Positions 5,378 to 6,037 of a DNA stretch of 6,037 nt are shown piece by piece. Source of the stretch: an uncultured Phycisphaera sp. (GTDB lineage: Bacteria; Planctomycetota; Phycisphaerae; Phycisphaerales; SM1A02); NCBI GenBank assembly GCA_937911845.1, contig CALDQF010000245.1:1-6037 (forward strand), given 5' to 3'. Numbering within the stretch: position 1 is the stretch's first letter; each line of letters starts with the position of its first letter. Made by a program: the position numbers and the translations under genes. Below the pieces are notes generated by a model. That model had not been told where the DNA came from. It made no database searches and worked only from the letters and a program-made list of their open reading frames with translations.

Positions 5378-6037
5378 TTACCCGACTTCGCGACGGTCGA
5401 ACAAAGCCACGGCCAAGCCCAAGATCCCAATGGTCAAGCAAGCCGCGTAGGCGGTGGCTCGAGCGGCGTAATCTCGGGGGATTTTTCGATCTTGGGTGAG
5501 GGCATCGGCCAACCAGAGGATCTGGAAGTTGGGCACGATCGTTCGGGCAGTGCGCAAACTTCGATGCTTGAGGCCTTCTTGACCCTCGGCAAAGTCTGAA
5601 AGTCGGTTGCCTTCTTTGAGTTGAATGACCCGTTCTTCAACTTGGCTGGTGATGGTGCTGCCATCGGCCTGGATGAAGCTGCGGAAGATGGGAACCTCTT
5701 CGGCCTCACCCCGTGCCATGGCCCGTTCGCGCCATCGGTCTTCGATGGCGTTCATGGGGCGTCCCAAAAAGTGATCGGAAAGCAGGCCGCCCAAGAAGAG
5801 GCCAATCGTGATGGTGAGGGTGGCGGCTTGGCGGGTCCGAGTGGATGCAGCCACGGCGATCGCGGTCAAGACCACAACCGCCAGCGCGACCAAGCCCACG
5901 GCCAGCCACAACTCGACTCGGAATCCTTCGGTGAAGGGGCGCCGGGAAAAGTCCGGTCCAAAATTCAACGCCAATGCCCAAGCGATCCCCAGCAGGGGGG
6001 CAATGGCCAGCATGGCGGACGCCGGAAAATTTCGGCC
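5378..6037 (-). CDS. Membrane protein, probable ABC-2-type transporter permease, C-terminal part (runs off right edge)
   Basis: The frame is open from the right edge, giving 219 visible residues before the TAA at 5378-5380. An internal ATG at 6011-6013 exists, but the reading frame continues beyond it, so I treat the gene as 5'-truncated by the window. Four likely membrane segments are visible: about 8-26, 41-65, 71-92 and 191-213. A roughly 95-residue soluble loop lies between the third and fourth, containing VPNFQILWLADAL (168-180), and the protein ends in ALFDRREVG. The loop followed by a last helix and a short F-x-R-R-E tail is the pattern of ABC-2 permeases, which pair with a separate ATPase to export unknown substrates. 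No ATPase is in the window; it would have to lie to the right. A generic polytopic membrane protein is the alternative. The stop is 7 bp from the stop of the convergent dockerin-like gene. Confidence 0.65.
   Translation of the reverse strand, partial: GRNFPASAMLAIAPLLGIAWALALNFGPDFSRRPFTEGFRVELWLAVGLVALAVVVLTAIAVAASTRTRQAATLTITIGLFLGGLLSDHFLGRPMNAIEDRWRERAMARGEAEEVPIFRSFIQADGSTITSQVEERVIQLKEGNRLSDFAEGQEGLKHRSLRTARTIVPNFQILWLADALTQDRKIPRDYAARATAYAACLTIGILGLAVALFDRREVG

Noticed and set aside
5371..5384. Hairpin CGGG/CCCG between the two convergent stop codons as a bidirectional terminator
   Set aside because: It has only 4 bp of stem with a 5-nt loop and no T tract on either side.

Overview
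This window most likely comes from a planctomycete of the Phycisphaerae type. That is an inference. It rests on a secreted protein ending in paired EF-hand/dockerin-like repeats joined by a Cys-x5-Cys linker, an ABC-2 permease ending in DRREVG, a UvrA with a long Lys/Ala/Thr tail, and start codons that mostly lack strong Shine-Dalgarno sequences. No gene here fixes the taxonomy.

Layout from left to right. Positions 1-246 (minus) hold the N-terminal part of an exported pentapeptide-repeat protein that runs off the left edge. Its short leader can fold into a hairpin that covers the ribosome binding site. Positions 247-439 have no convincing gene, only a weak 42-codon ORF and a spaced direct repeat. 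A clear intrinsic terminator at 440-471 (minus) follows a tRNA gene at 474-547 (minus). The tRNA has a CAA (leucine) anticodon and a leucine-like D arm and acceptor stem, but a 5-nt variable loop instead of the long class II arm. Immediately upstream on the same strand are ispD (572-1357) and uvrA (1354-4329), which overlap by ATGA. The apparent unit is therefore uvrA-ispD-tRNA-terminator, with a possible extra promoter just before the tRNA.

A compact 63-bp region (4330-4392) separates uvrA from a divergent plus-strand gene (4393-5370). That gene encodes an unrecognised, probably exported protein with C-terminal dockerin-like repeats. Both start codons have a -10-like hexamer 6-8 nt upstream and no good Shine-Dalgarno, so both transcripts may be leaderless. 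The last gene (5378-6037, minus, cut by the right edge) is the C-terminal part of a membrane protein, probably an ABC-2-type transporter permease. It converges on the dockerin-like gene with only 7 bp between stop codons.

The functions do not form one pathway: DNA repair (UvrA), isoprenoid precursor synthesis by the MEP pathway (IspD), translation (tRNA), two exported proteins and a transporter part. I do not see a defence system, mobile element or CRISPR array. The observation most worth following is the short-armed tRNA-Leu(CAA). Next are the histone-like tail on UvrA, the probable leaderless divergent promoters and the RBS-covering hairpin.
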